Part shown: piece after piece, positions 12,888-22,115 of the stretch | Numbering within the stretch: position 1 is the stretch's first letter | How the letters are laid out: each line of letters begins with the position of its first letter | DNA from: Longimicrobiaceae bacterium | Lineage (GTDB): Bacteria; Gemmatimonadota; Gemmatimonadetes; Longimicrobiales; Longimicrobiaceae | Assembly (NCBI GenBank): GCA_036375715.1 | Contig: DASVBS010000060.1 | Location: forward strand, 62,001 to 126,000 | DNA length: 64,000 bases | Direction of reading: 5' to 3' | Made by a program: the position numbers and the translations under genes | The notes under the pieces: model-generated | What the model was told of the DNA's origin: nothing | What the model saw: only the letters and a program-made list of their open reading frames with translations | Databases searched by the model: none

Positions 12888-14753
12888 ATGGCGATGGGCA
12901 CCGAGCCGCTCGGAGCAACGCTCGAGAAAGGGGGAGTTCACTTCCGGGTCTGGTCTCCGGGCTCGAATAGGGTGGAGGTGGTGATCGAGTCGGGAGCGGA
13001 GCAGGAGGCATATCCTCTTCAACTCGAGGCGGAGGGGTACTTTTCAGGGCGCGTGGAGGGGCTTGGGGCAGGCACTCTCTACCGCTTCCGTCTGGACGGG
13101 GGCGAGGCGTTTCCCGATCCGGCCTCGCGCTTCCAGCCCCAGGGGGTACACGGACCGTCGGAGGTGATCGATCCGGATGCGTACGCCTGGGGAGACGAGG
13201 GGTGGAGCGGGATTGCCCTGGAAGATCTGGTGATCTACGAGCTTCACGTGGGGACCTTTACGCCGGAGGGCACCTTCGAGGGAGCCACACAGAAGCTTCC
13301 CTACCTGGCGGAACTGGGGGTGACGGCGGTCGAGCTGATGCCGGTGGCCAACTTCCCGGGCGAGCGGAACTGGGGATACGATGGGGTCGACCTGTTCGCC
13401 CCCGCGACCGCCTATGGCCGCCCCGAGGATCTGAAGCGCTTTGTGGATGTGGCCCATCAGCAGGGGCTCGCCGTGCTCCTGGACGTCGTGTACAACCACC
13501 TCGGTCCCGAGGGGAGCTATCTGCCTGCCATCACCCACGGCCACTACCTCACCGATCGACATCACACGCCCTGGGGTCAGGCGATCAACTTCGATGGCCC
13601 GGGCAGCGGCGCGGTCCGGGATTTCGTCCTGCGCAATGCGTTGTACTGGATCGAGGAGTACCATGTCGACGGGTTGCGGCTGGATGCCAGCCATGCCATC
13701 GTCGACGACTCCTCCAAGCACATCCTCCAGGAGCTGGCGGAGGCGGTGCACGGGCTTCCCGGCCCTCGTCGACTGCTGATCGCTGAGGACGAGCGGAATG
13801 AGCGCCGACTGCTGCTTCCTCCGGATGAGGGGGGATATGGCCTGGACGGCGTCTGGGCCGACGACCTTCATCATCAGATCCGCCGACTCGTAGCGGGCGA
13901 CAGCGAGGGGTACTTTGCCTCGTACTCCGGCACCGTCCGGGATATCGTGGAAACGCTGCGGCGGGGATGGTTCTTCGAGGGTTTGTCGCCGGGAGAGACA
14001 CCCAAGCGGCGCGGGACTTCGGCGCAAGGGATCCCCGCGCCCCGCTTCGCGCACTGCCTCCAGAACCACGACCAGGTGGGGAACCGCGCCTTCGGGGAGC
14101 GGTTGAGCCACGACATCGGGTTGCCGCTCTATCGGGCGGTGTCGACGCTGTTGCTCTGCAGCCCGTATACGCCGCTCCTCTGGATGGGACAGGAATGGGC
14201 CGCCAGCTCGCCCTTTTTATACTTCACCGATCACCCACCCGAGCTCGGGCGGCTGGTGACCGAAGGACGACGGGAGGAGTTTCGACACTTCTCTGCCTTC
14301 CGGGACGAAGCGGTGCGGCAGACGATCCCGGACCCGCAGGCGCCGTCAACCTTCGAGCGTTCCAAGCTGAACTGGTCGGAGCGGGAAAGGCCGCCCCATG
14401 CGGGTGTGCTGCGGCTCTACCGGGAGCTGCTCGCGATCCGCCGTGACCACCCGGCGATGCGCGATGCGGACCGTGATCGCTGGTCGGTGTTCGCGCTGGG
14501 AGAGGGCGCCCTGGGACTGCGGCGCAGTGCCACGACCGGCGAGTCGCTGTTGCTCCTGGTAGCCCTGCGCGGCGAGATCTTCCTTCCGCAGCAAGCTGAA
14601 GGAGACCTGGCTCCGCCCTCGGGAAGGCGATGGCTGCCGCTGATCGCGACCGAGGAGCTGCGCTTCGGAGGGGGCGGCGCCTGGGGCAGACTGGAAGCCG
14701 ACGGCTCCATGCAGCTTCTGGCCCCCGTTGCCGTGCTGTTGCGCGCGGCGTGA
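12888..14753 (+). CDS. treZ: Malto-oligosyltrehalose trehalohydrolase (GH13)
   Basis: Cleaves the alpha-1,4 bond next to the trehalose end made by TreY, releasing free trehalose. 621 residues from ATG 12888; a GTG at 12882 overlapping the glgX stop (GTGA) and an ATG at 12894 are also in frame. Features are an N-terminal CBM48-like domain, D-V-V-Y-N-H-L-G-P-E-G, nucleophile Asp266 (G-L-R-L-D-A-S-H), acid/base Glu300 (I-A-E-D-E-R-N) and Asp395 (C-L-Q-N-H-D-Q-V-G-N-R). The last is typical of TreZ. Coupling to glgX makes sense: the debrancher feeds the trehalose-releasing pair. Confidence 0.95.
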   Translation: MAMGTEPLGATLEKGGVHFRVWSPGSNRVEVVIESGAEQEAYPLQLEAEGYFSGRVEGLGAGTLYRFRLDGGEAFPDPASRFQPQGVHGPSEVIDPDAYAWGDEGWSGIALEDLVIYELHVGTFTPEGTFEGATQKLPYLAELGVTAVELMPVANFPGERNWGYDGVDLFAPATAYGRPEDLKRFVDVAHQQGLAVLLDVVYNHLGPEGSYLPAITHGHYLTDRHHTPWGQAINFDGPGSGAVRDFVLRNALYWIEEYHVDGLRLDASHAIVDDSSKHILQELAEAVHGLPGPRRLLIAEDERNERRLLLPPDEGGYGLDGVWADDLHHQIRRLVAGDSEGYFASYSGTVRDIVETLRRGWFFEGLSPGETPKRRGTSAQGIPAPRFAHCLQNHDQVGNRAFGERLSHDIGLPLYRAVSTLLLCSPYTPLLWMGQEWAASSPFLYFTDHPPELGRLVTEGRREEFRHFSAFRDEAVRQTIPDPQAPSTFERSKLNWSERERPPHAGVLRLYRELLAIRRDHPAMRDADRDRWSVFALGEGALGLRRSATTGESLLLLVALRGEIFLPQQAEGDLAPPSGRRWLPLIATEELRFGGGGAWGRLEADGSMQLLAPVAVLLRAA

Positions 14754-14829
14754 CCTGGGTGGGAGCGGAGCCTGGCGCACCGCTTGCTGCCCCCCGGAAG
14801 CCCGAATCGAACCGGAACAGGAGACGGAA

Positions 14830-16848
14830 ATGGCCTCGCGGATCGACGCCAGCAGGAAGATCGTCATCGAGGACGTGGCGCCGCAGCTCGATTGCGGTCG
14901 CTACGCGGTAAAGCGGGAGGTTGGCGACGAGCTGGAGGTCAGCGCAGACATCTTCAAGGAGGGGCACGACGCCATCGCCGCCGCGATCCGGTACCGCGCC
15001 GAGGACGAGCAGGATTGGCGCGAGGCGCGGATGCATTTCGTCGACAACGATCGCTGGGCGGGAAAGATCACGCTGGAGCGGAACGCTCGCTACTACTACA
15101 CGGTGGTCGCCTGGACAGACTGGTTCGGAAGCTGGCGGGCGGAGCTGAAGAAGAAGTTCGACGCCGGGCAGGAAGTCGGTAGCGAGCTGCTCGAGGGCGC
15201 CGCGATCGTGCGCCGCAGCGCCGCTCTGTCCAGCGGAGGCGATCGCGCCCGACTCGAGCAGCTGAGCGCGGCGATCGGAGGCGAGGGTCCCGAGATCGAG
15301 CGCGTCGCCATCGCCATGTCGGATGAGTTGCTGCAGCTCGTGGAGAGCTACCCCGACCGATCCGACCTCACCGCCTTCGACCGGGAGCTGGCGGTGCAGG
15401 TGGACCGGGTGGCAGCTCGCTTTGCCTCCTGGTACGAGCTCTTTCCCCGATCGATGTCGGATGATCCCAACCGACATGGCACCTTCGACGACGTCATCCG
15501 CAAGCTCCCCTACGTTCGGGACATGGGCTTCGATGTCCTCTATTTCCCGCCCATTCACCCGATCGGGCATACCTTCCGCAAGGGGAAGAACAATTCTCTC
15601 GCTGCGAAGCCGGGAGACCCCGGGGTCCCGTACGCGATCGGCAGCGAGGAGGGCGGGCACAAGGCCGTGCACCCGGAGCTCGGCACCCTGGAGGACTTTC
15701 GCCGGCTGGTGGCCGCCGCGCGCGAGCACGGCCTGGAGATCGCGCTGGACTTCGCCATCCAGGTCTCTCCGGACCATCCCTACGTCCGCGAGCACCCCGA
15801 GTGGTTCTACATCCGTCCCGACGGAACCATCAAGTACGCCGAGAACCCACCCAAGAAGTACCAGGACATCTATCCCCTGAACTTTTACGGAGAGAACTGG
15901 GAAGAGCAGTGGGAGGAATGGAAGTCGGTGGTGCTCTTCTGGATCGAGCAGGGGGTGAAGATCTTCCGGGTCGACAATCCCCATACCAAGCCGGTGCAGT
16001 TCTGGGAGTGGATGATCCGTGAGGTGCAGCGTGATCACCCGGATACGATCTTCCTCTCGGAAGCCTTCACCCGGCCGAAGATGATGCGGACCCTGGCGAA
16101 GGCGGGCTTTACCCAGTCCTACACCTACTTCACCTGGCGCAACTTCAAGTGGGAGCTCCAGGAGTACCTGACGGAGCTCACCGCCGGACCGATGCGGGAG
16201 TATTTCCGGGGCAACTTCTTCGTGAACACTCCGGACATCAATCCGGAGTTCCTGCAGAAAGGAGGGCGACCCGCGTTCATCATCCGCGCCGTGCTCGCCT
16301 CCACACTGTCCTCCCTGTGGGGCATGTACTGCGGATTCGAGTTGTGCGAGGCAGCCGCGATCGAGGGCAAGGAGGAATACCTGGACTCGGAAAAGTACCA
16401 GATCCGCGCGTGGGACTGGGATCGCCCGGGCAACATTCGCGACATCATTACCCGCCTGAACCAGATCCGGCGCGAGAATCCGGCACTGCACGAGTACGAC
16501 AACCTGCGCTTCCATCTGTGCGACAACGACCAGGTGCTATTCTACGAGAAGTCCACGCCGGATCGGTCCAACTCGATCTTCGTCGCGGTCAGCCTGGATC
16601 CCTTCGCGACGCAGGACGTGACGCTGATGTTCCCGATGGACGTCATCGGCGTCGGCGAGCACGACGCCTGGGAGGCGGAGGATCTCCTGGCCGGGGGCGT
16701 GCGCCTCTGGCACGGGTCGCACCAGCACATGCGCATCGAGCCCCACGATCCCGCCCGGATCTGGCGGGTGGTGCGCTGGGTCCGTTCCGAGCGTGATTTC
16801 GACTACTTCATGGAGGAGGTGGTAGTACCCTTCCCGCGCGCCTACTGA
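14830..16848 (+). CDS. glgE: Alpha-1,4-glucan:maltose-1-phosphate maltosyltransferase
   Basis: Extends alpha-1,4-glucan by two glucose units using maltose-1-phosphate and releases phosphate. 672 residues from ATG 14830, downstream of GGAACAGGAGACGG. The N-terminal beta-rich domain matches DUF3416 (D-C-G-R-Y-A-V-K-R near residue 19). The barrel has nucleophile Asp382 (F-R-V-D-N-P-H-T-K-P), acid/base Glu411 (L-S-E-A-F-T-R-P) and Asp469 in T-P-D-I-N-P-E, which replaces the usual H-D of other GH13 enzymes and is diagnostic for GlgE. The end has M-Y-C-G-F-E-L-C-E. It depends on maltose-1-phosphate, which the fused TreS-maltokinase encoded about 5 kb downstream would supply. Confidence 0.96.
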   Translation: MASRIDASRKIVIEDVAPQLDCGRYAVKREVGDELEVSADIFKEGHDAIAAAIRYRAEDEQDWREARMHFVDNDRWAGKITLERNARYYYTVVAWTDWFGSWRAELKKKFDAGQEVGSELLEGAAIVRRSAALSSGGDRARLEQLSAAIGGEGPEIERVAIAMSDELLQLVESYPDRSDLTAFDRELAVQVDRVAARFASWYELFPRSMSDDPNRHGTFDDVIRKLPYVRDMGFDVLYFPPIHPIGHTFRKGKNNSLAAKPGDPGVPYAIGSEEGGHKAVHPELGTLEDFRRLVAAAREHGLEIALDFAIQVSPDHPYVREHPEWFYIRPDGTIKYAENPPKKYQDIYPLNFYGENWEEQWEEWKSVVLFWIEQGVKIFRVDNPHTKPVQFWEWMIREVQRDHPDTIFLSEAFTRPKMMRTLAKAGFTQSYTYFTWRNFKWELQEYLTELTAGPMREYFRGNFFVNTPDINPEFLQKGGRPAFIIRAVLASTLSSLWGMYCGFELCEAAAIEGKEEYLDSEKYQIRAWDWDRPGNIRDIITRLNQIRRENPALHEYDNLRFHLCDNDQVLFYEKSTPDRSNSIFVAVSLDPFATQDVTLMFPMDVIGVGEHDAWEAEDLLAGGVRLWHGSHQHMRIEPHDPARIWRVVRWVRSERDFDYFMEEVVVPFPRAY

Positions 16849-16873
16849 GCCACCCTCCGGTCCGGAGATCGAG

Positions 16874-18532
16874 ATGCCCGAAACCCTCGTTCCCGCACGT
16901 CATCAGCCTCCGCTTCCGGTCGATCGCTTCCTGCTGGAGGAGAGCCCGGATCCCGAAGCGATCGAGATGGACGTGGTGATCGTGGGAGGTGGGCCGGCGG
17001 GCCTGTCCACGGCAATCGAGCTGTCGCGCCTCGCGCGATTGGACGCCGAGCGCGGAGGATCGCTGGGCGAGCTCCAGATCGCGGTGCTGGAGAAGGCGGC
17101 GAGCCCGGGCGAGCACAACCTCTCCGGCGCCGTGGTCAACCCCGTCGCGTTCCGCGAGCTCTTTCCCGACCGGTCAGCGGCGGACCTGCCCTTCCGTCAG
17201 CGGGTCGAGAAGGAGGAGGTGCTGCTCCTCACCGAAGGGCGCGCACAGCGCATCCCGACGCCCCCGAGCATGCGAAACGAGGGGTTCTACGTCGCCTCAA
17301 TCTGCGAGATCGTCCGGTGGCTCGCCGAACGGGCCGAAGAGGCCGGGGTGAATCTGCTTCCTGGATTCCCGGTAGGCTCGCTGCTGATGCACGAGGGTCG
17401 CGTGGTGGGCGTCCGCACCGTCCCTGCCGGGCTGACTCGGAGCGGCGAGCCCGGTCCGCGCCACGAGCCCGCGACCGACGTCATCGGGCGTACGGTGGTG
17501 CTCGCCGAAGGAACGCGCGGAGCGCTCACCCTCGCCTATCTGCAGCAGCAGGCGATCACCTCGCCGAACCCGCAGATCTATGCCCTCGGGGTGAAGGAGG
17601 TCTGGGAGACCCGCACCCCGCTCGATCGGGTGGTGCACACGCTCGGCTGGCCGCTGCCGAGCGACGCGTTCGGCGGGAGCTTCATGTACCCCCTCGAGCC
17701 GACCGTCGTGGCGATCGGCCTGGTGGTCGGACTCGACTACCATGACTCGACCCTGGACGTCCACCAGCTCCTCCAGCGCATGAAGACACACCCGTACTTC
17801 CGGCGGTACCTCGAGGGCGGGGAGATGGTGGAGTGGGGCGCGAAGACGATCCCGGAGGGCGGCTACTATTCGCTGCCTGAACGACGCAGCGGCGACGGCG
17901 TCGTGATCGTCGGAGACGCCGCCGGATACGTCGATGTGCCCTCGCTGAAGGGAATCCACTACGCGATGCATAGCGGCATCCTCGCCGCCCGAGCGATCTT
18001 CCGCGCGCTGCGCGAGGGTGAGGCGACCGCAGCCGCTCTGGCGGCCTATGACCGCGCGGTGGAAGACAGCTTCATCATGCGTGATCTGTACAGGTCGCGG
18101 AACATGCGGCTGGCCTTCAAGGGCGGGCTGCTGAAGGGAGGTGCCCGGGCCGGTCTGATGGCCCTCACCGGCGGCCGGTTTCAGGGGAAGCGGATCGAAA
18201 TGGAGGCGGACGCCGCGGTTCCTCGCAGGGTCGCCCCCGAGCAACCATTCACTCCCGACGGATCGCTCACCTTCAGCAAGGTGGACGCGGTCTTCAAGTC
18301 GGGGAACCAGACCAGGGACGACATCCCCCAACACCTCCTGGTAGGGAGTGACATCCCCGCCGAAGTCGCCCGGTTCTATCAGCACGTCTGTCCCGCGGGG
18401 GTATACGAGCGCCAGGGCGAGCGTCTCATCGTGAATGCCCCCAACTGCATCGACTGCAAGGCCACGGACGTGCTCGGCCCGCGCTGGACGCCTCGCGAAG
18501 GGGGAAGCGGGCCCTCCTACAAGCGGATGTAG
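16874..18532 (+). CDS. Electron transfer flavoprotein-ubiquinone oxidoreductase, one Fe-S cysteine replaced
   Basis: Passes electrons from ETF, fed by acyl-CoA and amino-acid dehydrogenases, to the membrane quinone pool. 552 residues: FAD-binding V-I-V-G-G-G-P-A-G-L-S near residue 37, the E-H-N-L-S-G-A segment, a second FAD contact V-I-V-G-D-A-A-G near 345, and a C-terminal ferredoxin-like part beginning C-P-A-G-V-Y. In the family the cluster is held by C...C-x2-C-x2-C. Here the end reads N-C-I-D-C-K-A-T-D-V, so the fourth ligand position is Thr. The rest of the tail (W-T-P-R-E-G-G-S-G-P) is normal. ETF itself is not in the window. It follows glgE by 25 bp, which may be operon position only. 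Confidence 0.9.
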   Translation: MPETLVPARHQPPLPVDRFLLEESPDPEAIEMDVVIVGGGPAGLSTAIELSRLARLDAERGGSLGELQIAVLEKAASPGEHNLSGAVVNPVAFRELFPDRSAADLPFRQRVEKEEVLLLTEGRAQRIPTPPSMRNEGFYVASICEIVRWLAERAEEAGVNLLPGFPVGSLLMHEGRVVGVRTVPAGLTRSGEPGPRHEPATDVIGRTVVLAEGTRGALTLAYLQQQAITSPNPQIYALGVKEVWETRTPLDRVVHTLGWPLPSDAFGGSFMYPLEPTVVAIGLVVGLDYHDSTLDVHQLLQRMKTHPYFRRYLEGGEMVEWGAKTIPEGGYYSLPERRSGDGVVIVGDAAGYVDVPSLKGIHYAMHSGILAARAIFRALREGEATAAALAAYDRAVEDSFIMRDLYRSRNMRLAFKGGLLKGGARAGLMALTGGRFQGKRIEMEADAAVPRRVAPEQPFTPDGSLTFSKVDAVFKSGNQTRDDIPQHLLVGSDIPAEVARFYQHVCPAGVYERQGERLIVNAPNCIDCKATDVLGPRWTPREGGSGPSYKRM

Positions 18533-18553
18533 TGGTGGGCGGGGCGCGCGGAC

Positions 18554-18559
18554 TATATT
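18554..18559 (+). promoter_or_regulatory. Possible -10 box (TATATT) before the RDD gene
   Basis: TATATT stands out in otherwise GC-rich sequence 32 bp before the RDD-protein start and just after the ETF-QO stop. No good -35 box lies 16-18 bp upstream, so this is a weak call. Confidence 0.3.
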
Positions 18560-18590
18560 GGGGCTCGCGCCATCCCCACTCCCGCCGCCC

Positions 18591-19796
18591 ATGTTCTCAG
18601 ATTCGCAATCACAACCCCGCCGGGTTCGGCGATCCGCCGTTACCCAGGAGGCGCTCTCCGTGGCGCCGGGGGTGCTCGGCCTCCCCCTCGCAAGTCCCTG
18701 GCGGCGCGCGGGAGCGATCGCGATCGACGGCGCGCTCTGCGCCATTCTCGCCAACGCCCCTGGCGTGCTCTTCGGCCTCGCGGCGGCCTACGTGCTGTTC
18801 CGGGTCTCGGGACGAGCCAGGCCCGGCGCGGGCTACCTCTCCCGTACCTTCCGGCTCCTCTTCCGCGTAGGCGGCGCGTTCGTGCTCTTCCTCGCGGCCA
18901 TCGGCACCTGGGATTCCATCCGCGACCGGATCAGTGCCAACGAGGAGCGCCAGGCTTCGCCCGGCGTCGAGGTGTCCATCCAGCGGGAAGGGGAGGAAGT
19001 CGCTACCGGGCTGAATCTCAGCGGGATGCAGGCGGTCCAGTTCGGGACCGGGGTGGTGTCGCTACGTACCGCTGAGAACGAGGACGAGGCCCGCCGAGCG
19101 GTCATCGGCCTGCTCGAGAGGCTTCGCGCGGCGGGGATGTCGGGGTCGGAGGCGCGGGCTGCCGTTCGGGACCTGGCCGGCGACGTGGAATCGAAGCCAT
19201 GGCTTGCCGCTGCCGTGGAGGGCGTGCTCACCGAGGACGCGGAGACGGACGAAGAGGCCGGAGAGGTCGCTCCGGACAGCACCGAGGCGCAGAACTCGCT
19301 GGTGGCGGCCTACGCGGCGGCGATCGCCGCCGATGACAGTGCCACGGCGGACTCTCTGCGACCATCGATGGTCGCGCTCCTGGCCCGCGACACGGTCGCC
19401 GTGCTGTCGCGGGAAATGGCTTCCGTGGAAAGCGAGCGGAACGACCTGCGCGCGCGAGTGAACGAGCTCGAGGAGGAGCTCGAGGAAGGACCCGGAATCG
19501 TGACGCTTATCCGCGGCTTCATCGAAGACCTGGGTCTCGGGCTCGGATGGTTCGGGCTCTACTTCACGGCAACCACCGCGATGTGGCACGGCACGACCCC
19601 CGGCAAGCGCTTGTTTGGCATCCGCGTGATCAGCCTGACCGGCAGGCCGATCGGATGGTGGGCTTCTTTCGAGCGCTTCGGCGGCTACGCGGCCGGCTTC
19701 GCCACAGGCTTGTTGGGCTTTCTCCAGATCCTGTGGGACGACAACCGCCAGGCGATCCACGACAAGATCGCGGCCACGGTGGTGGTCCGCGACTGA
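18591..19796 (+). CDS. RDD-family membrane protein with a large insert splitting the domain
   Basis: 401 residues. The start at ATG 18591 gives a short polar N-terminus, then S-P-W-R-R-A-G-A-I-A-I-D-G (the RDD first-helix signature) and two or three membrane segments up to about residue 105. A soluble acidic stretch follows, of about 200 residues, ending in a coiled coil (M-A-S-V-E-S-E-R-N-D-L-R-A-R-V-N-E-L-E near residue 280). The second half of an RDD domain then resumes with T-T-P-G-K-R-L-F-G-I-R-V and ends H-D-K-I-A-A-T-V-V-V-R-D. RDD proteins are membrane proteins of mostly unknown, possibly transport-related, role. The family is recognisable; the insert is unusual. Confidence 0.75.
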   Translation: MFSDSQSQPRRVRRSAVTQEALSVAPGVLGLPLASPWRRAGAIAIDGALCAILANAPGVLFGLAAAYVLFRVSGRARPGAGYLSRTFRLLFRVGGAFVLFLAAIGTWDSIRDRISANEERQASPGVEVSIQREGEEVATGLNLSGMQAVQFGTGVVSLRTAENEDEARRAVIGLLERLRAAGMSGSEARAAVRDLAGDVESKPWLAAAVEGVLTEDAETDEEAGEVAPDSTEAQNSLVAAYAAAIAADDSATADSLRPSMVALLARDTVAVLSREMASVESERNDLRARVNELEEELEEGPGIVTLIRGFIEDLGLGLGWFGLYFTATTAMWHGTTPGKRLFGIRVISLTGRPIGWWASFERFGGYAAGFATGLLGFLQILWDDNRQAIHDKIAATVVVRD

Positions 19797-19938
19797 TCAC
19801 TCCGGTCGGATCCGAGCTCGAAGCGCCCCTCCTTCCGCCATTCTCGAACAAGGCGCGAATCTTGACATCCCGCCGCTGCCAGCCCCCCGGCGCGATGCGC
19901 CCGCCACCCAATCCCTCCCGACCCGCATCTGATTACGG

Positions 19939-21258
19939 ATGGCTGCGCTCTTCGATCACCCCTGGTGGCTGCTCACCCTCGCGGCGATCGGCGTCGTCGC
20001 GATCTGCGCGGTCGGCATCACGCTCTTCAGCGGAGTGGGCGACCGGCCGGCCGAAGCGAAGCTGAGCGGGGAATGCACGGTGGATTCCGAGGAGTTCCTG
20101 CACGCGATCGCCGGCGTCGTGAACGCACCGCTCGGACGCGGAGGTCGCGCCCGGCTCCTCAACAACGGCGATGAGTTCTACCCCGCGCTCTTCGAGACCC
20201 TGCGACGGGCCGAGAAGACCATCAACTTCATGGTCTACATCTGGGAGCCGGGGAAGGTGAGTGACACCCTCTTCGAGATCCTGACCGAACGGGCGCGCGC
20301 AGGCGTGCAGGTGCGCGTGATGGTGGACGGGTTGGGCGGCCACAAGGCACACGCGGGGAACATCGAGCGGCTGCGGCAAGCAGGAGCGCAGTGGGCCTGG
20401 TTTCACCCGCCGCGATTCGGTATGCTGACGCGCCTTCACAAGCGAAATCACCGCCGAGCCATCATCGTGGACGGCTCGATCGGGTACACCGGAGGGGCCG
20501 CCGTAATGGACAAATGGATGGGCGACGGCTTCTCCGAGGAGAGTTGGCGCGATTGCATGGTGGAGGTAACCGGAAGGCTCGCTGGCAACCTCCAGTCCGC
20601 CTTCACCTCCCTCTGGGTTCACGTGACCGGCGAGATGCTGGTCGGATCCGAGTTCTACGGTGACGGATCCGAGGGGCAAGGGGATGGCCAGGACAGCGGC
20701 GAGCCGATATCGATGCATGTGAGCGTGGTCAGCTCTCCGTCGGGCGAGGCGCACCCGATGCGCTCGCTCTTCTGGCTCTCCTTTCGTGCCGCCTGCGACC
20801 ACCTCTACATCACCAACCCCTACTTCGTCCCCGACGACATCATGTGCGCCGTGCTTCTCGGTCGTGCGCGGGCGGGGGTAGACGTGCGGATCCTCGTGCC
20901 CGGCGAGAAGATCGATGTCAAGCTCATCCGCTGGGCGAGCCGCTCCGTGTACGAGTCGATGCTGGAGGCAGGCGTGCGCATCTACGAGTACCAGCCGGCG
21001 ATGATCCATCAGAAGACCGCGGTGGTGGACGGCAGGTGGACGCTGGTCGGCTCCGCGAACATGGACGTGCGATCGAAGGAGCTGAACCAGGAGAACACGC
21101 TCGGGATTCTCGACGTCGGCTTCGCGCGCGAGGTGACCGAGACCTTCTTCCGCGATCTCGAGCACTCCCGTGAAATCCGGCTCGAGGAGTTCCGCCGCCG
21201 ACCGCTCCTTCACAAGGGGCTGGAGAAGGTGGCGGGGCTGTTCGAGGAGCAGTTCTAG
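19939..21258 (+). CDS. Phospholipase D-family cardiolipin synthase-like protein
   Basis: Likely makes cardiolipin or transfers phosphatidyl groups at the inner membrane. 439 residues: one N-terminal hydrophobic segment (W-W-L-L-T-L-A-A-I-G-V-V-A-I), then two PLD motifs. The second is canonical H-Q-K-T-A-V-V-D-G (about residue 357). The first is H-R-R-A-I-I-V-D-G (about residue 172), with Arg in place of the catalytic-motif Lys, while the following G-Y-T-G-G is normal. The intervening sequence (I-Y-I-T-N-P-Y-F-V-P-D-D) is typical of bacterial Cls. Length is close to the family. It stands alone, 142 bp after the RDD gene. Confidence 0.85.
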   Translation: MAALFDHPWWLLTLAAIGVVAICAVGITLFSGVGDRPAEAKLSGECTVDSEEFLHAIAGVVNAPLGRGGRARLLNNGDEFYPALFETLRRAEKTINFMVYIWEPGKVSDTLFEILTERARAGVQVRVMVDGLGGHKAHAGNIERLRQAGAQWAWFHPPRFGMLTRLHKRNHRRAIIVDGSIGYTGGAAVMDKWMGDGFSEESWRDCMVEVTGRLAGNLQSAFTSLWVHVTGEMLVGSEFYGDGSEGQGDGQDSGEPISMHVSVVSSPSGEAHPMRSLFWLSFRAACDHLYITNPYFVPDDIMCAVLLGRARAGVDVRILVPGEKIDVKLIRWASRSVYESMLEAGVRIYEYQPAMIHQKTAVVDGRWTLVGSANMDVRSKELNQENTLGILDVGFAREVTETFFRDLEHSREIRLEEFRRRPLLHKGLEKVAGLFEEQF

Positions 21259-21373
21259 GCGGAGCGGTTCGGGAGCGGTCCTTCAGCGCCGACCCTCCCG
21301 ATAGGCCGGAAGGGCACTCGGCCCAGGGCGCCACCAGGCAGCCCGCACCATACACCCCAGCACAAGGGTCCAT

Positions 21374-22012
21374 ATGACGACAGCTCGCCGTCTGTTCGCC
21401 AGCGCGCTCGGGCTGATGCTCGCGCTCCTCGCCGCACCGCTCTCGGCGCAGCTCTGCGCCGGCCTGCCGATGGGGAAGGGCCAGACCGCAGTCGGGCTCA
21501 CCGCCGGATTCCCCGAAAACGCAACCAGCGTTGGTGTCGACGGGCGCTACAAGCCCACCGACGATGCGTTGATCGGGCTGAGCTACTCCCTCACCTCCAT
21601 CGACGACGACGCCGGCGACGACATTCCCTCGCAGCACACCTTCGGTGTCCGTGCCGGGTACAGCTTTACCGCTCCGCTGGCAGTAGAGGGTCCTCAACTC
21701 GGAATCTGCCCCAATGCCGGCGTTCGATACACCGACTGGGAAGAGATCAATGTCTACGCGATCCCTCTCGGCGTCGGCTTCGGCACGGCCTTCGACCTCG
21801 GCGACGGCTCCACGCGGCTGTCTCCGTACGTGAACCCCAGCCTCGTGTTTTCCAAGCTGGATGCCGACGGAGCTGAGAGCGACTGGGAGAACGACGTTGG
21901 CATCACGGCCGGCGCCAATCTGATCGTTACCAATCTCTTTTTCGGAGCGCTTTTTACCAAAGTGGGTGACGCCGACGGGGTCTTCGGCCTCCAGGGCGGA
22001 CTAGTGTTCTGA
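21374..22012 (+). CDS. Secreted outer-membrane beta-barrel-like protein
   Basis: 212 residues with a clear signal peptide ([24 protein letters not shown], cleavage likely after A-x-A near residue 23). The mature part alternates short polar and hydrophobic stretches rich in Gly, Asp, Tyr and Phe, and ends in G-G-L-V-F, a C-terminal aromatic as in many outer-membrane barrels. No specific family recognised. It lies between a cardiolipin synthase-like gene and treS, with its own 115-bp upstream gap, in which I saw no clear promoter. Confidence 0.65.
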   Translation: MTTARRLFASALGLMLALLAAPLSAQLCAGLPMGKGQTAVGLTAGFPENATSVGVDGRYKPTDDALIGLSYSLTSIDDDAGDDIPSQHTFGVRAGYSFTAPLAVEGPQLGICPNAGVRYTDWEEINVYAIPLGVGFGTAFDLGDGSTRLSPYVNPSLVFSKLDADGAESDWENDVGITAGANLIVTNLFFGALFTKVGDADGVFGLQGGLVF

Positions 22013-22115
22013 TCTTTCCCGGGCTGTCGGACCCGGCTTGGCAGGGAACGCTTCCTGCACCCTCGCGCGGCACTCGATTTCACCTTTTGATCTGATTGCG
22101 CGCAAGGACTCCAAC

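Noticed and set aside
14224-16515. 763-codon open frame opposite glgE and treZ
   Set aside because: Antisense to two intact GH13 genes and without domain signals.
19862-19867. TTGACA before the cardiolipin-synthase-like gene as a promoter
   Set aside because: There is no -10-like sequence at 16-18 bp spacing; the region is C-rich.
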